From Flectobacillus roseus (GTDB lineage: Bacteria > Bacteroidota > Bacteroidia > Cytophagales > Spirosomataceae): a stretch of 64,000 nt of DNA. Below the pieces are notes generated by a model. It was not told where the DNA came from. It was given only the letters and a program-made list of their open reading frames with translations, and did no database searches. Location of the stretch: the NCBI RefSeq assembly GCF_030056665.1, contig NZ_JASHIG010000006.1; one strand, 5' to 3'. Positions 1 to 6,711 of the stretch are shown here, in pieces. Positions within the stretch are counted from its first letter, which is position 1; each line of letters starts with the position of its first letter. The translations under genes and the position numbers were made by a program.

Positions 1-1
1 C

Positions 2-916
2 TATTTTACAATACACGCAGGCGTACTTTTACGCTATGTGCCACTTACGGCCAAACGTGTGACAGGAATTGTATCTCGTGGAGGCAGTATCATGGCAAAA
101 TGGTGTTTGGCGCATCACAAAGAAAACTTCTTGTACACCCATTTTGAGGAAATCTGTGAAATCATGAAAGCGTACGACGTGAGCTTCTCATTGGGCGACG
201 GACTTCGTCCGGGAAGTATTGCCGATGCTAATGATGCCGCACAATTTGCCGAACTTGAAACACTTGGCGAGTTGACCAAAATCGCTTGGAAACATGATAT
301 TCAGGTCATGATTGAAGGGCCTGGGCACGTACCAATGCACATGATTAAAGAAAATATGGACAAGCAACTAAAAGAATGTCATGAAGCCCCATTCTATACG
401 CTTGGACCATTGACGACCGATATTGCCCCAGGCTATGACCATATTACCTCAGGTATTGGTGCCGCAATGATTGGTTGGTTTGGTTGTGCCATGTTATGTT
501 ATGTAACACCAAAAGAACACTTGGGTTTACCTAACAAAAAAGATGTAAAAGACGGAGTAATCACCTATAAAATTGCTGCCCATGCCGCCGACTTGGCGAA
601 AGGACATCCAGGAGCACAAGTGCGTGACAATGCCCTAAGCAAAGCACGTTTCGAGTTCCGTTGGGAAGACCAATTCAACCTTTCGCTAGACCCAGATACA
701 GCACGTGAATTTCATGACGAAACCTTACCTGCTGATGGCGCTAAAATTGCCCATTTCTGTTCAATGTGTGGACCAAGTTTTTGTTCTATGAAAATCACAC
801 AAGAAGTTCGTGACTATGCCGAAGCTCAGGGTATTTCCGAAGCAGAAGCTATTGACTTAGGCATGCAAGCTCAGGCACAACAATTCGTAGAAAAAGGCGC
901 TGAGGTATATTTGTAA
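2..916 (+). CDS. thiC: Phosphomethylpyrimidine synthase ThiC (3' part)
   Basis: This is the C-terminal ~305 residues of ThiC, the radical SAM enzyme that converts aminoimidazole ribotide to hydroxymethylpyrimidine phosphate in thiamine biosynthesis. The reading frame is open to the left edge, and residues before the first in-window GTG (position 38) already read as ThiC (FTIHAGVLLRYVPL), so the gene begins outside the window. Family-typical segments follow: RGGSIMAKWCL, LGDGLRPGS, EGPGHVP and TTDIAPGYDHI. The C-terminal iron-sulfur motif CSMCGPSFC (C-x2-C-x4-C) is intact. It heads the thiamine cluster with a TenI-like gene, thiE, thiG and thiH downstream on the same strand. Any TPP riboswitch would lie upstream and is not visible here. 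Identification is very secure. Confidence 0.97.
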   Translation, partial: YFTIHAGVLLRYVPLTAKRVTGIVSRGGSIMAKWCLAHHKENFLYTHFEEICEIMKAYDVSFSLGDGLRPGSIADANDAAQFAELETLGELTKIAWKHDIQVMIEGPGHVPMHMIKENMDKQLKECHEAPFYTLGPLTTDIAPGYDHITSGIGAAMIGWFGCAMLCYVTPKEHLGLPNKKDVKDGVITYKIAAHAADLAKGHPGAQVRDNALSKARFEFRWEDQFNLSLDPDTAREFHDETLPADGAKIAHFCSMCGPSFCSMKITQEVRDYAEAQGISEAEAIDLGMQAQAQQFVEKGAEVYL

Positions 917-1277
917 GTGATGTGTTGGGAGTTTTGAATGATGTGTTGTCCTTGCCTAAAATAGGTTGCCTTCAATTCAACAAAATACAGAAGAATGTAG
1001 CGTTGATTTTCTATGATTGAAATAAAGCTAATAATAGAGCATAGAAAAGAAACTTGATCTTTAAGAAAAACCAAAAGGCTTATTTTAAGGATTTTAGAGC
1101 ATTAAAAACTTCATAATAATTCCATTAATCGGAAACACTATTTTCTGAAAAGTATTGTATATTTTGAAGTTATCAATCATTGCTTTGCCTCAGCATACTG
1201 TCATCTGAGGGCAACGTATTTTAGGCATTGATACAAAAATCCTATTACTCAAAACTTATCACCCAACACTTAACATC
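917..1277. other. 361-bp gap inside the thiamine cluster
   Basis: No convincing gene is present. An AT-rich stretch separates thiC from the next thiamine gene. A small imperfect hairpin (TTGCCTCAG at about 1185-1193, pairing with CTGAGGGCAA at 1205-1214 with one bulge) has no T-tract on either side. A 67-codon reading frame on the minus strand overlaps the thiC 3' end and resembles nothing I recognise. Confidence 0.5.
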
Positions 1278-1901
1278 ATGTTTATACTCCTGCTCACACC
1301 CCCAGAATTTATCCCTGATGAAGTTCAGCTATTAGAACAACTTTTTGAAGCTGGTCTATCGACTTTACATGTGCGTAAGCCCAATGCCTCTTTGGAACAA
1401 ATTGAAGATTTTATTCGACAATTTAAACCGCAGTATATGAAGCGATTGGTACTACATAGTCAATATCAATTGATGGCAAAATACAATATCAAGGGGATTC
1501 ATCTTACTACGCACGTTTGGGAGGAATTACAGGAGCAAGGACAATTAAAAGAATATATTCGCCCAGTACAGCGAAGAGGTCTAACAGTAAGCGCTTCGGT
1601 ACATAAGTTTGAAGAAATACTGAAAATGCCTTCAAAACTCGACTATGTATTTCTCAGTCCGTTTTTTGACAGTATTTCAAAACCTGGCTACAAAGCTGCT
1701 ATTTCGCCAGAAGTGGTGGAGGATTTTGTATTTAACAATAGTAAAGTCCCTCCTATCGTAGCCTTGGGTGGTATTGAGCAAAACAATATTCATTCCCTCA
1801 AAAACAAGAATATTGCAGGAGTAGCATTATTGGGTAGTGTGTGGCAAGCACCCTCACCTGTAGAAGCCTTTTCCGAAATACAAACAGCTTTGAGTTCCTA
1901 G
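1278..1901 (+). CDS. Thiamine phosphate synthase-like / TenI-like protein
   Basis: A 207-residue TIM-barrel protein of the ThiE/TenI superfamily. It keeps the fold landmarks: LHVRKP near residue 31, GIHLTT near 74, DYVFLSPFFDS near 122 and VALGGI near 163. It lacks ThiE active-site features seen in the next gene: the VNDN segment is replaced by VLHSQ, HLGKQD by HLTTHV, and the Thr/Lys-rich pyrophosphate loop by DSISKPGY. By family knowledge this pattern fits TenI-type thiazole tautomerases or the divergent second ThiE-like protein common in Bacteroidota thiamine clusters. It lies 28 bp upstream of thiE on the same strand, so the two are probably cotranscribed. Membership of the superfamily is secure; tautomerase rather than synthase activity is inferred. 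Confidence 0.8.
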   Translation: MFILLLTPPEFIPDEVQLLEQLFEAGLSTLHVRKPNASLEQIEDFIRQFKPQYMKRLVLHSQYQLMAKYNIKGIHLTTHVWEELQEQGQLKEYIRPVQRRGLTVSASVHKFEEILKMPSKLDYVFLSPFFDSISKPGYKAAISPEVVEDFVFNNSKVPPIVALGGIEQNNIHSLKNKNIAGVALLGSVWQAPSPVEAFSEIQTALSS

Positions 1902-1928
1902 AACCAAAGCTCAAAATTTAACAACACG

Positions 1929-2576
1929 ATGATTTCAAGACTTCATTATATAACCCAAGATCTCGCACATATTCCTCACTGGGAGCAAGCACAACGTGCC
2001 TGCGCTGGAGGTGCAGACTGGGTGCAGTTGAGAGTAAAAACTCAAGAAGAATCCCAATGGCTCGAAACGGCTCTACGCACCCAAGAAGTATGTAAAAGTT
2101 TTGGGGCAAAATTGATTGTAAATGACAATCCTCATATAGCAGCGAAAATACAATCGGAAGGTTTGCATTTGGGTAAACAAGATATGTCGCCTTTAGAAGC
2201 TCGCCAGATTGTAGGTGAAAAAATGATTATTGGTGGTACAGCCAATACACTCCAAGATATGCTCAAGCATGTGGCTAGTGGAACAGTACAATACATTGGA
2301 CTAGGACCGCTGAGATTTACGGATACCAAGAAAAACCTAAGTCCCATCGTAGGATTAGAGGGATATAAGCGTATTCTTTCTCAATTTAGAACTTTAGGCC
2401 ACAATCTACCTGTAGTTGGTATTGGTGGCGTAAAAGCAGACGATATTGAAGCTTTATTGGAAGCAGGTTTGCACGGTGTGGCGGTATCTTCGCTAATAAA
2501 CCTTGCCGAAAATCCTTCAGCGGTCACGGAAGAATTATTGAGTTTGTTAAACTTAGCGGTGAGCGAGAAGCGATAG
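1929..2576 (+). CDS. thiE: Thiamine phosphate synthase ThiE
   Basis: A 215-residue ThiE, which couples hydroxymethylpyrimidine pyrophosphate to the thiazole phosphate to give thiamine phosphate in the cytoplasm. The expected motifs appear in order: VQLRVK near residue 33, LIVNDNPHIA near 62, GLHLGKQD near 79, YIGLGPLRFTDTKK near 123 (pyrophosphate and substrate loop), and GIGGV near 164. Length is normal for the family. It directly follows the TenI-like paralog and precedes thiG after a repeat-bearing gap. This is the copy most likely to be catalytically competent. Confidence 0.94.
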   Translation: MISRLHYITQDLAHIPHWEQAQRACAGGADWVQLRVKTQEESQWLETALRTQEVCKSFGAKLIVNDNPHIAAKIQSEGLHLGKQDMSPLEARQIVGEKMIIGGTANTLQDMLKHVASGTVQYIGLGPLRFTDTKKNLSPIVGLEGYKRILSQFRTLGHNLPVVGIGGVKADDIEALLEAGLHGVAVSSLINLAENPSAVTEELLSLLNLAVSEKR

Positions 2577-2640
2577 GAACAAGAGAATATTTATGAGTTT
2601 TATTTGACCTTTATCAAATAAAACTAAATTTCCTATCGAC

Positions 2641-2766
2641 ACACCTTACTTTTCTTGTCTTGACACAAGAAAAGTAACCGCAGCGGCGGCCGCAAAAGAA
2701 AGTCAAGAAATCCTAATCGGAGTGGCGAACCACCTCGCCTGCGGCTCAAACAACAGGATTTCAGAA
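2641..2766. repeat. Structured GC-rich intergenic repeat element
   Basis: A compact element between thiE and thiG. It opens with a perfect 13-bp hairpin (TTACTTTTCTTGT at 2646-2658 against ACAAGAAAAGTAA at 2665-2677), continues through a GC-rich GCAGCGGCGGCCGC segment, and closes with GAAATCCT (2707-2714) pairing with AGGATTTC (2755-2762). The interior contains GTGGCGAACCAC, itself a short hairpin. Composition differs sharply from the AT-rich surroundings. From memory, similar blocks occur between genes in many Bacteroidota; I could not search for copies. Confidence 0.55.
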
Positions 2767-2879
2767 AAATAGACACGCAAGACATAATGCGCTTATCTTA
2801 AATACCTTCAGAATATCAAATATGCTATAAGGAATAAATTCATCAAATACCTGAAATCCTCTTATATCATCACTTAGCT

Positions 2880-3644
2880 ATGTCTTTACAAATTGCAGAT
2901 AAAACCTTTCAGTCTAGGTTATTTACAGGGACTGGAAAATTTAGTAGTGCTTCTCTCATGGAAGAGAGCATTTTGGCATCAGGGTCAGAATTGGTAACTG
3001 TTGCCCTCAAACGAGTAAGTCTTACAGAAAAGGAGGATGATATTCTGTCATTTCTTCAGCACGATTGTATCAATTTACTACCTAATACCTCTGGTGTCCG
3101 CAATGCTAAGGAAGCCATTTTTGCCGCACAAGTTGCCCGTGAAGCCTTGGAAACCCACTGGCTTAAACTCGAAATTCATCCCGACCCCAAATACCTCATG
3201 CCCGACCCTATCGAGACGTTAAAAGCGGCCGAGGAATTGGTCAAACTGGGTTTTGTGGTATTACCCTATATTCATGCCGATCCTGTTTTGTGTAAAAGAC
3301 TCGAAGAGGTTGGCGTAGCCGCAGTTATGCCTTTAGGATCGCCGATTGGCAGTAATAAGGGATTGAAAACGATTGATTTTCTAGAAATTATTATCGAGCA
3401 AAGCCGTGTGCCCGTAGTGGTGGATGCTGGAATTGGAGCGCCTTCGGATGCAGCCAAAGCGATGGAATTAGGTGCTGATGCTGTATTGGTCAACACAGCG
3501 ATAGCCGTTTCTGAAAATCCTGTACAAATGGGTTTGGCATTCAAATATGCCGTTGAGGCTGGACGTATGGCGTATGAGGCCAAATTGGCGCCTATGCAAC
3601 AACAAGCGGTGGCAAGTAGCCCATTAACGACATTTTTGAATTAG
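2880..3644 (+). CDS. thiG: Thiazole synthase ThiG
   Basis: A 254-residue ThiG, the TIM-barrel enzyme that forms the thiazole ring from deoxyxylulose phosphate, dehydroglycine and ThiS thiocarboxylate. Visible signatures are LFTGTGKF near residue 14, SELVTVALKRV near 36 (with the Schiff-base lysine), LLPNTSGVRNAKEA near 66, LEIHPDPKYLMPD near 96, MPLGSPIGSNKG near 144, VVVDAGIGAPSDAA near 179 and DAVLVNTAIA near 203. The stop codon overlaps the start of thiH by one base, so translation of the two is probably coupled; ThiG and ThiH form a complex in characterised bacteria. Secure identification. Confidence 0.97.
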   Translation: MSLQIADKTFQSRLFTGTGKFSSASLMEESILASGSELVTVALKRVSLTEKEDDILSFLQHDCINLLPNTSGVRNAKEAIFAAQVAREALETHWLKLEIHPDPKYLMPDPIETLKAAEELVKLGFVVLPYIHADPVLCKRLEEVGVAAVMPLGSPIGSNKGLKTIDFLEIIIEQSRVPVVVDAGIGAPSDAAKAMELGADAVLVNTAIAVSENPVQMGLAFKYAVEAGRMAYEAKLAPMQQQAVASSPLTTFLN

Positions 3645-4765
3645 TGGAAAATATGGACTTTTATCAAGTTTTTCAACAATATACTTGGGACGAAATCCGT
3701 GAGAGTATTTATCAAAAAACACCTCAGGATGTCATACGAGCACTCCAAAAATCAGGCAAACGAGATTTGGAAGACTTCAAGGCTTTGATTTCACCCGCTG
3801 CTACAGGTTTTCTGGAAGAAATGGCTCAACTAAGCCATAGGCTAACTCAAAAGCGTTTTGGCAAAACTATTCAGATGTATGTTCCGCTGTATCTCTCCAA
3901 TGAGTGTCAGAATATCTGTACCTATTGTGGGTTTAGTTTTGACAATAAAATCCGAAGAAAAACGCTCACCGAAGAAGAGATTTTACAGGAAGTAGCCGTG
4001 CTCAAATGCATGGGGTACGAGCACGTACTGTTGGTAACTGGTGAAGCTAATCAGACAGTTGGTGTGCCCTATTTGCAAAAAGTAATTCGATTGATAAAGC
4101 CTTATTTTTCTCAAATATCCATCGAAATACAACCCCTCGACCAAGACGAATATGAGATTCTATTGGCCGAGGGCGTACATGCAGTATTGGTATATCAAGA
4201 GACCTATCATGAGGAGGATTACAAAAAACATCATCCTAAAGGTAAAAAATCGAATTTTCAGTACAGAATCCAAACGCCTGACCGATTAGGTAAAGCAGGG
4301 ATTCACAAAATGGGTCTGGGAGTACTCATAGGCTTGGAAGATTGGCGGGTTGACTGCTTTTTCACAGCCTTGCATCTTCGATATTTAGAAAAGCGCTATT
4401 GGCAAAGTACCTATTCCATCTCTTTTCCTAGGCTTCGACCATTTTCAGGCGGTTTAGAACCCAAAGTAGAAATGTCAGATAGGGAATTAGTTCAATTGAT
4501 TTGCGCTTATCGTATATTTGACGAAGAGGTCGAACTCTCTATTTCTACCCGAGAAAATGAGATTTTTAGAGACAATATTATCAAACTCGGTATTACGTCG
4601 ATGAGTGCTGGTTCAAAAACCAATCCGGGTGGCTATGTCGTCGAACCTGAATCTTTGGAGCAATTTGAAATCAGTGATGAGCGCTCACCACAGGCAATTG
4701 CCTCGGTGATTCAGGCGCAGGGCTATGAACCTGTTTGGAAGAATTGGGATAGACTTTTGCAATGA
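3644..4765 (+). CDS. thiH: 2-iminoacetate synthase ThiH
   Basis: A 373-residue radical SAM protein that cleaves tyrosine to supply dehydroglycine for ThiG. The radical SAM cluster motif C-x3-C-x2-C is visible as CQNICTYC near residue 87, followed by VTGEAN, the IEIQPL segment, YQETYHEEDY and GLGVLIGLEDW, all typical of ThiH. The C-terminal region with SAGSKTNPGG is also characteristic. The frame can start at GTG 3644, overlapping the thiG stop, or at ATG 3653 three codons later; the difference is trivial. No thiF follows within the window. Identification is secure. Confidence 0.96.
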   Translation: MENMDFYQVFQQYTWDEIRESIYQKTPQDVIRALQKSGKRDLEDFKALISPAATGFLEEMAQLSHRLTQKRFGKTIQMYVPLYLSNECQNICTYCGFSFDNKIRRKTLTEEEILQEVAVLKCMGYEHVLLVTGEANQTVGVPYLQKVIRLIKPYFSQISIEIQPLDQDEYEILLAEGVHAVLVYQETYHEEDYKKHHPKGKKSNFQYRIQTPDRLGKAGIHKMGLGVLIGLEDWRVDCFFTALHLRYLEKRYWQSTYSISFPRLRPFSGGLEPKVEMSDRELVQLICAYRIFDEEVELSISTRENEIFRDNIIKLGITSMSAGSKTNPGGYVVEPESLEQFEISDERSPQAIASVIQAQGYEPVWKNWDRLLQ

Positions 4766-4832
4766 GAATAATGTTGAATTGTGAATTTGAACAACGAATC
4801 ATTTATTAATCAAAATTTTACATTTACAATTA

Positions 4833-4974
4833 GGGCTGTACGAAAGATATTATTTTATTCAAAAGCTTTCTAATCATTAGCATTTTTGCGGTAGCCACAT
4901 TCAGCATGGCAACTGCAAGAGTTGCCGCTACTGGAATTTTATTCTGAAGACAAGATTAATCTTTCGTACAGGCC
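4833..4974. mobile_element. Small inverted-repeat element (MITE-like, possible IS remnant)
   Basis: About 142 bp bounded by near-perfect terminal inverted repeats: GGGCTGTACGAAAGAT at 4833-4848 and ATCTTTCGTACAGGCC at 4959-4974 (one mismatch in 16). The bases outside both ends are TA, consistent with a TA target duplication. On the minus strand the interior contains a frame reading VAATLAVAMLNVATAKMLMI that runs through the terminal repeat, which could be a transposase C-terminus. This suggests an internally deleted insertion sequence; the IS family is not established. Confidence 0.55.
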
Positions 4975-5010
4975 TAATAATACTTAAGCAAAATAAGATT
5001 TATGTTGTAT

Positions 5011-5141
5011 GCTTTAGGCACTAAGCAACAAGCAAAGAGTTTTAAAATGTTTTTTAATAACCAAGAACATGCTTTTTTCCAAAGCCCTCCGCCGAAAGCC
5101 GATACCCGAATGCCTGATGCCTACGGCTTAAAGCCTAATGC
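5011..5141 (-). repeat. Dispersed intergenic repeat, copy 1
   Basis: This stretch aligns by eye with the reverse complement of 34591-34717: shared words are TTTAGGCAC, GCAAAGAGT, TTAAAATGTTT, ACATGC and CCGCC followed by AAAGC. The same AGCTTTCGG/AAAGCCGA vocabulary recurs at 38014-38136. A 64-codon reading frame lies across this copy and is best explained as repeat-derived and non-coding. Confidence 0.55.
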
Positions 5142-5186
5142 AATTTTATTTTGCATTTATACTTACTTATCATTCATCAAAACCAA

Positions 5187-5216
5187 AAAAGCTTAAGGCA
5201 GAACCTTAAGCTTTTC
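5187..5216. terminator. Rho-independent terminator, bidirectional
   Basis: A perfect 12-bp stem, AAAAGCTTAAGG (5187-5198) and CCTTAAGCTTTT (5204-5215), with a 5-base loop. It lies downstream of the beta-helix lipoprotein gene on the minus strand, and its A/T flanks allow termination in either direction. Confidence 0.8.
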
Positions 5217-5259
5217 TTCATTACACCAATATAAAAAATCCTAACGGACTTCTTGTCTT

Positions 5260-6582
5260 TTAGTACTCAGTAGTTTGAGGATTGAAATTCGTCCATTTTT
5301 GAGTCCAATCATTTGAGCCATCAAAAGCGCCTCTGAAACTCGCTGAATCGAAACCTGTTGGCAATACTACGCCATCAGCTAATATTCTTGAACCTTTTTG
5401 TGGGGTGAATTTTGGAGCACCCAAAAGGTTGAAATCTGCTTGTAAACCTAAATCTGTTAATGACCAGCTAATAGCATTTTTGCGATTAGCATCATTAAAC
5501 ATCGCTGTCTCAACGTTCAAAATCGGAGTAGTTGTTCCTGTAATTACAACTCCTTTATAATCCGACTTACCATTTTTGAAGTTGTCTTGTGACAACGTTC
5601 CTTCTAATTCTAAACCTGCTTTTGGAAATGCACCATTTACCACGGTATTATAAATACTCAAAGCAGAGTTACGTCTGATACGGAAAGCTGAACGGTATTT
5701 TTTGTCAACTGTACCGTTGGCGATATAGATACTTACGTTTGCAAATTTAGCAGAGGTTTGAGGCAATGCTGTCGAACCTGAACCGTCATTATCAGATTCA
5801 AAACCGTTTGAGTCAGAACAACTACACTGGTCAGCTACTAATGGGTCACGGAGTGAAACTGCATATTGTACATTTCCTGAGAAACCATTATCTGTATCAA
5901 AATCATCATCCAACGTACGGTACGAAATCAAGTGTTTTGCATTTACAGCACCACCAAACCATTCGAAAGCATCATCACCCGAGTGAGAAACTTGTACATA
6001 GTCGATTTTTGTTCCATAACCTACGCCACCAAGTGTCAAACCATTAATTTCTTTATCAGTTTCGAAAGCAACACCTGCAAATTCGATACGTACATATTTC
6101 AAAATACCTGAGTTATCAGCATCGTTGGTTCCACCAAAAGTCGTTACGTTTTCTCCTTCAATTGTGATAGGAGTCTTGTTTACTTTAGCTTTTCCTAAAA
6201 TAATTACACCACCCCAGTCACCAGCTTTACGTTGTCCGATTGCTTGGTTAGAAGTAAACACGATTGGCTTATCTTCTGTACCTTCAGCCAAAATTTTAGC
6301 ACCTGGCTTGATAATCAAAGTACCTTTTGTTGGCAAATCACCCTTGATAATTGTACCAGGCTGAATCGTTAGTGTTACGCCTTCTTCTACGTACACAAAA
6401 CCATTTAAAAGGTATTTCTTGTCAGCTGTCCAAGTTGTATTTGATGTAATAGAACCTTTTACTACTACCATTTCGCGACTTGCTACTGGTGTTGGTTCTT
6501 GAAAATCGTTTTCCAATTTACCACATGAAGTAGTTGCTAAAGCAATGGCAGTGATGTAAAGAAGTTTATGTATATTTTTCAT
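5260..6582 (-). CDS. Surface lipoprotein, right-handed beta-helix type, partner of the TonB receptor
   Basis: A 440-residue predicted lipoprotein. The N-terminus has a positively charged start, a hydrophobic stretch and the lipobox-like ATTSC with Cys20. The mature part begins with repeated short strands of parallel beta-helix character (LTIQPGTIIKGD, LIIKPGAKILAEG, KPIVFTSN, WGGVIILGKAKV), then Asp/Gly-rich turns (SGDDAFEWFGG, TLDDDFDTDNGFSG, DSNGFESDNDGSGS) that could bind calcium. It ends 129 bp before the TonB-dependent receptor start region on the same strand, so it follows the receptor in one transcript. This pairing is frequent in Bacteroidota; the ligand is unknown to me. It could be a substrate-binding or surface-attached accessory protein. 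Confidence 0.75.
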   Translation of the reverse strand: MKNIHKLLYITAIALATTSCGKLENDFQEPTPVASREMVVVKGSITSNTTWTADKKYLLNGFVYVEEGVTLTIQPGTIIKGDLPTKGTLIIKPGAKILAEGTEDKPIVFTSNQAIGQRKAGDWGGVIILGKAKVNKTPITIEGENVTTFGGTNDADNSGILKYVRIEFAGVAFETDKEINGLTLGGVGYGTKIDYVQVSHSGDDAFEWFGGAVNAKHLISYRTLDDDFDTDNGFSGNVQYAVSLRDPLVADQCSCSDSNGFESDNDGSGSTALPQTSAKFANVSIYIANGTVDKKYRSAFRIRRNSALSIYNTVVNGAFPKAGLELEGTLSQDNFKNGKSDYKGVVITGTTTPILNVETAMFNDANRKNAISWSLTDLGLQADFNLLGAPKFTPQKGSRILADGVVLPTGFDSASFRGAFDGSNDWTQKWTNFNPQTTEY

Positions 6583-6711
6583 GATTTCTGATATTGGCTT
6601 TTACAAAATAGCTAAGCTATGGCTTTGTTTATTCTGTTAAAAAAAGTTTGTGTACGGTTTTATAAAAGTTCAGTATATATTGATTACAGATGAACCAATC
6701 CTCCTCTCAGA

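Noticed and set aside
871..1074. 67-codon minus-strand frame overlapping the thiC 3' end
   Set aside because: Antisense to a conserved gene end, with no family resemblance.
5002..5196. 64-codon plus-strand reading frame after thiH
   Set aside because: It lies over a dispersed repeat whose other copies do not keep the frame, and it runs into the terminator hairpin; the product has no recognisable features.
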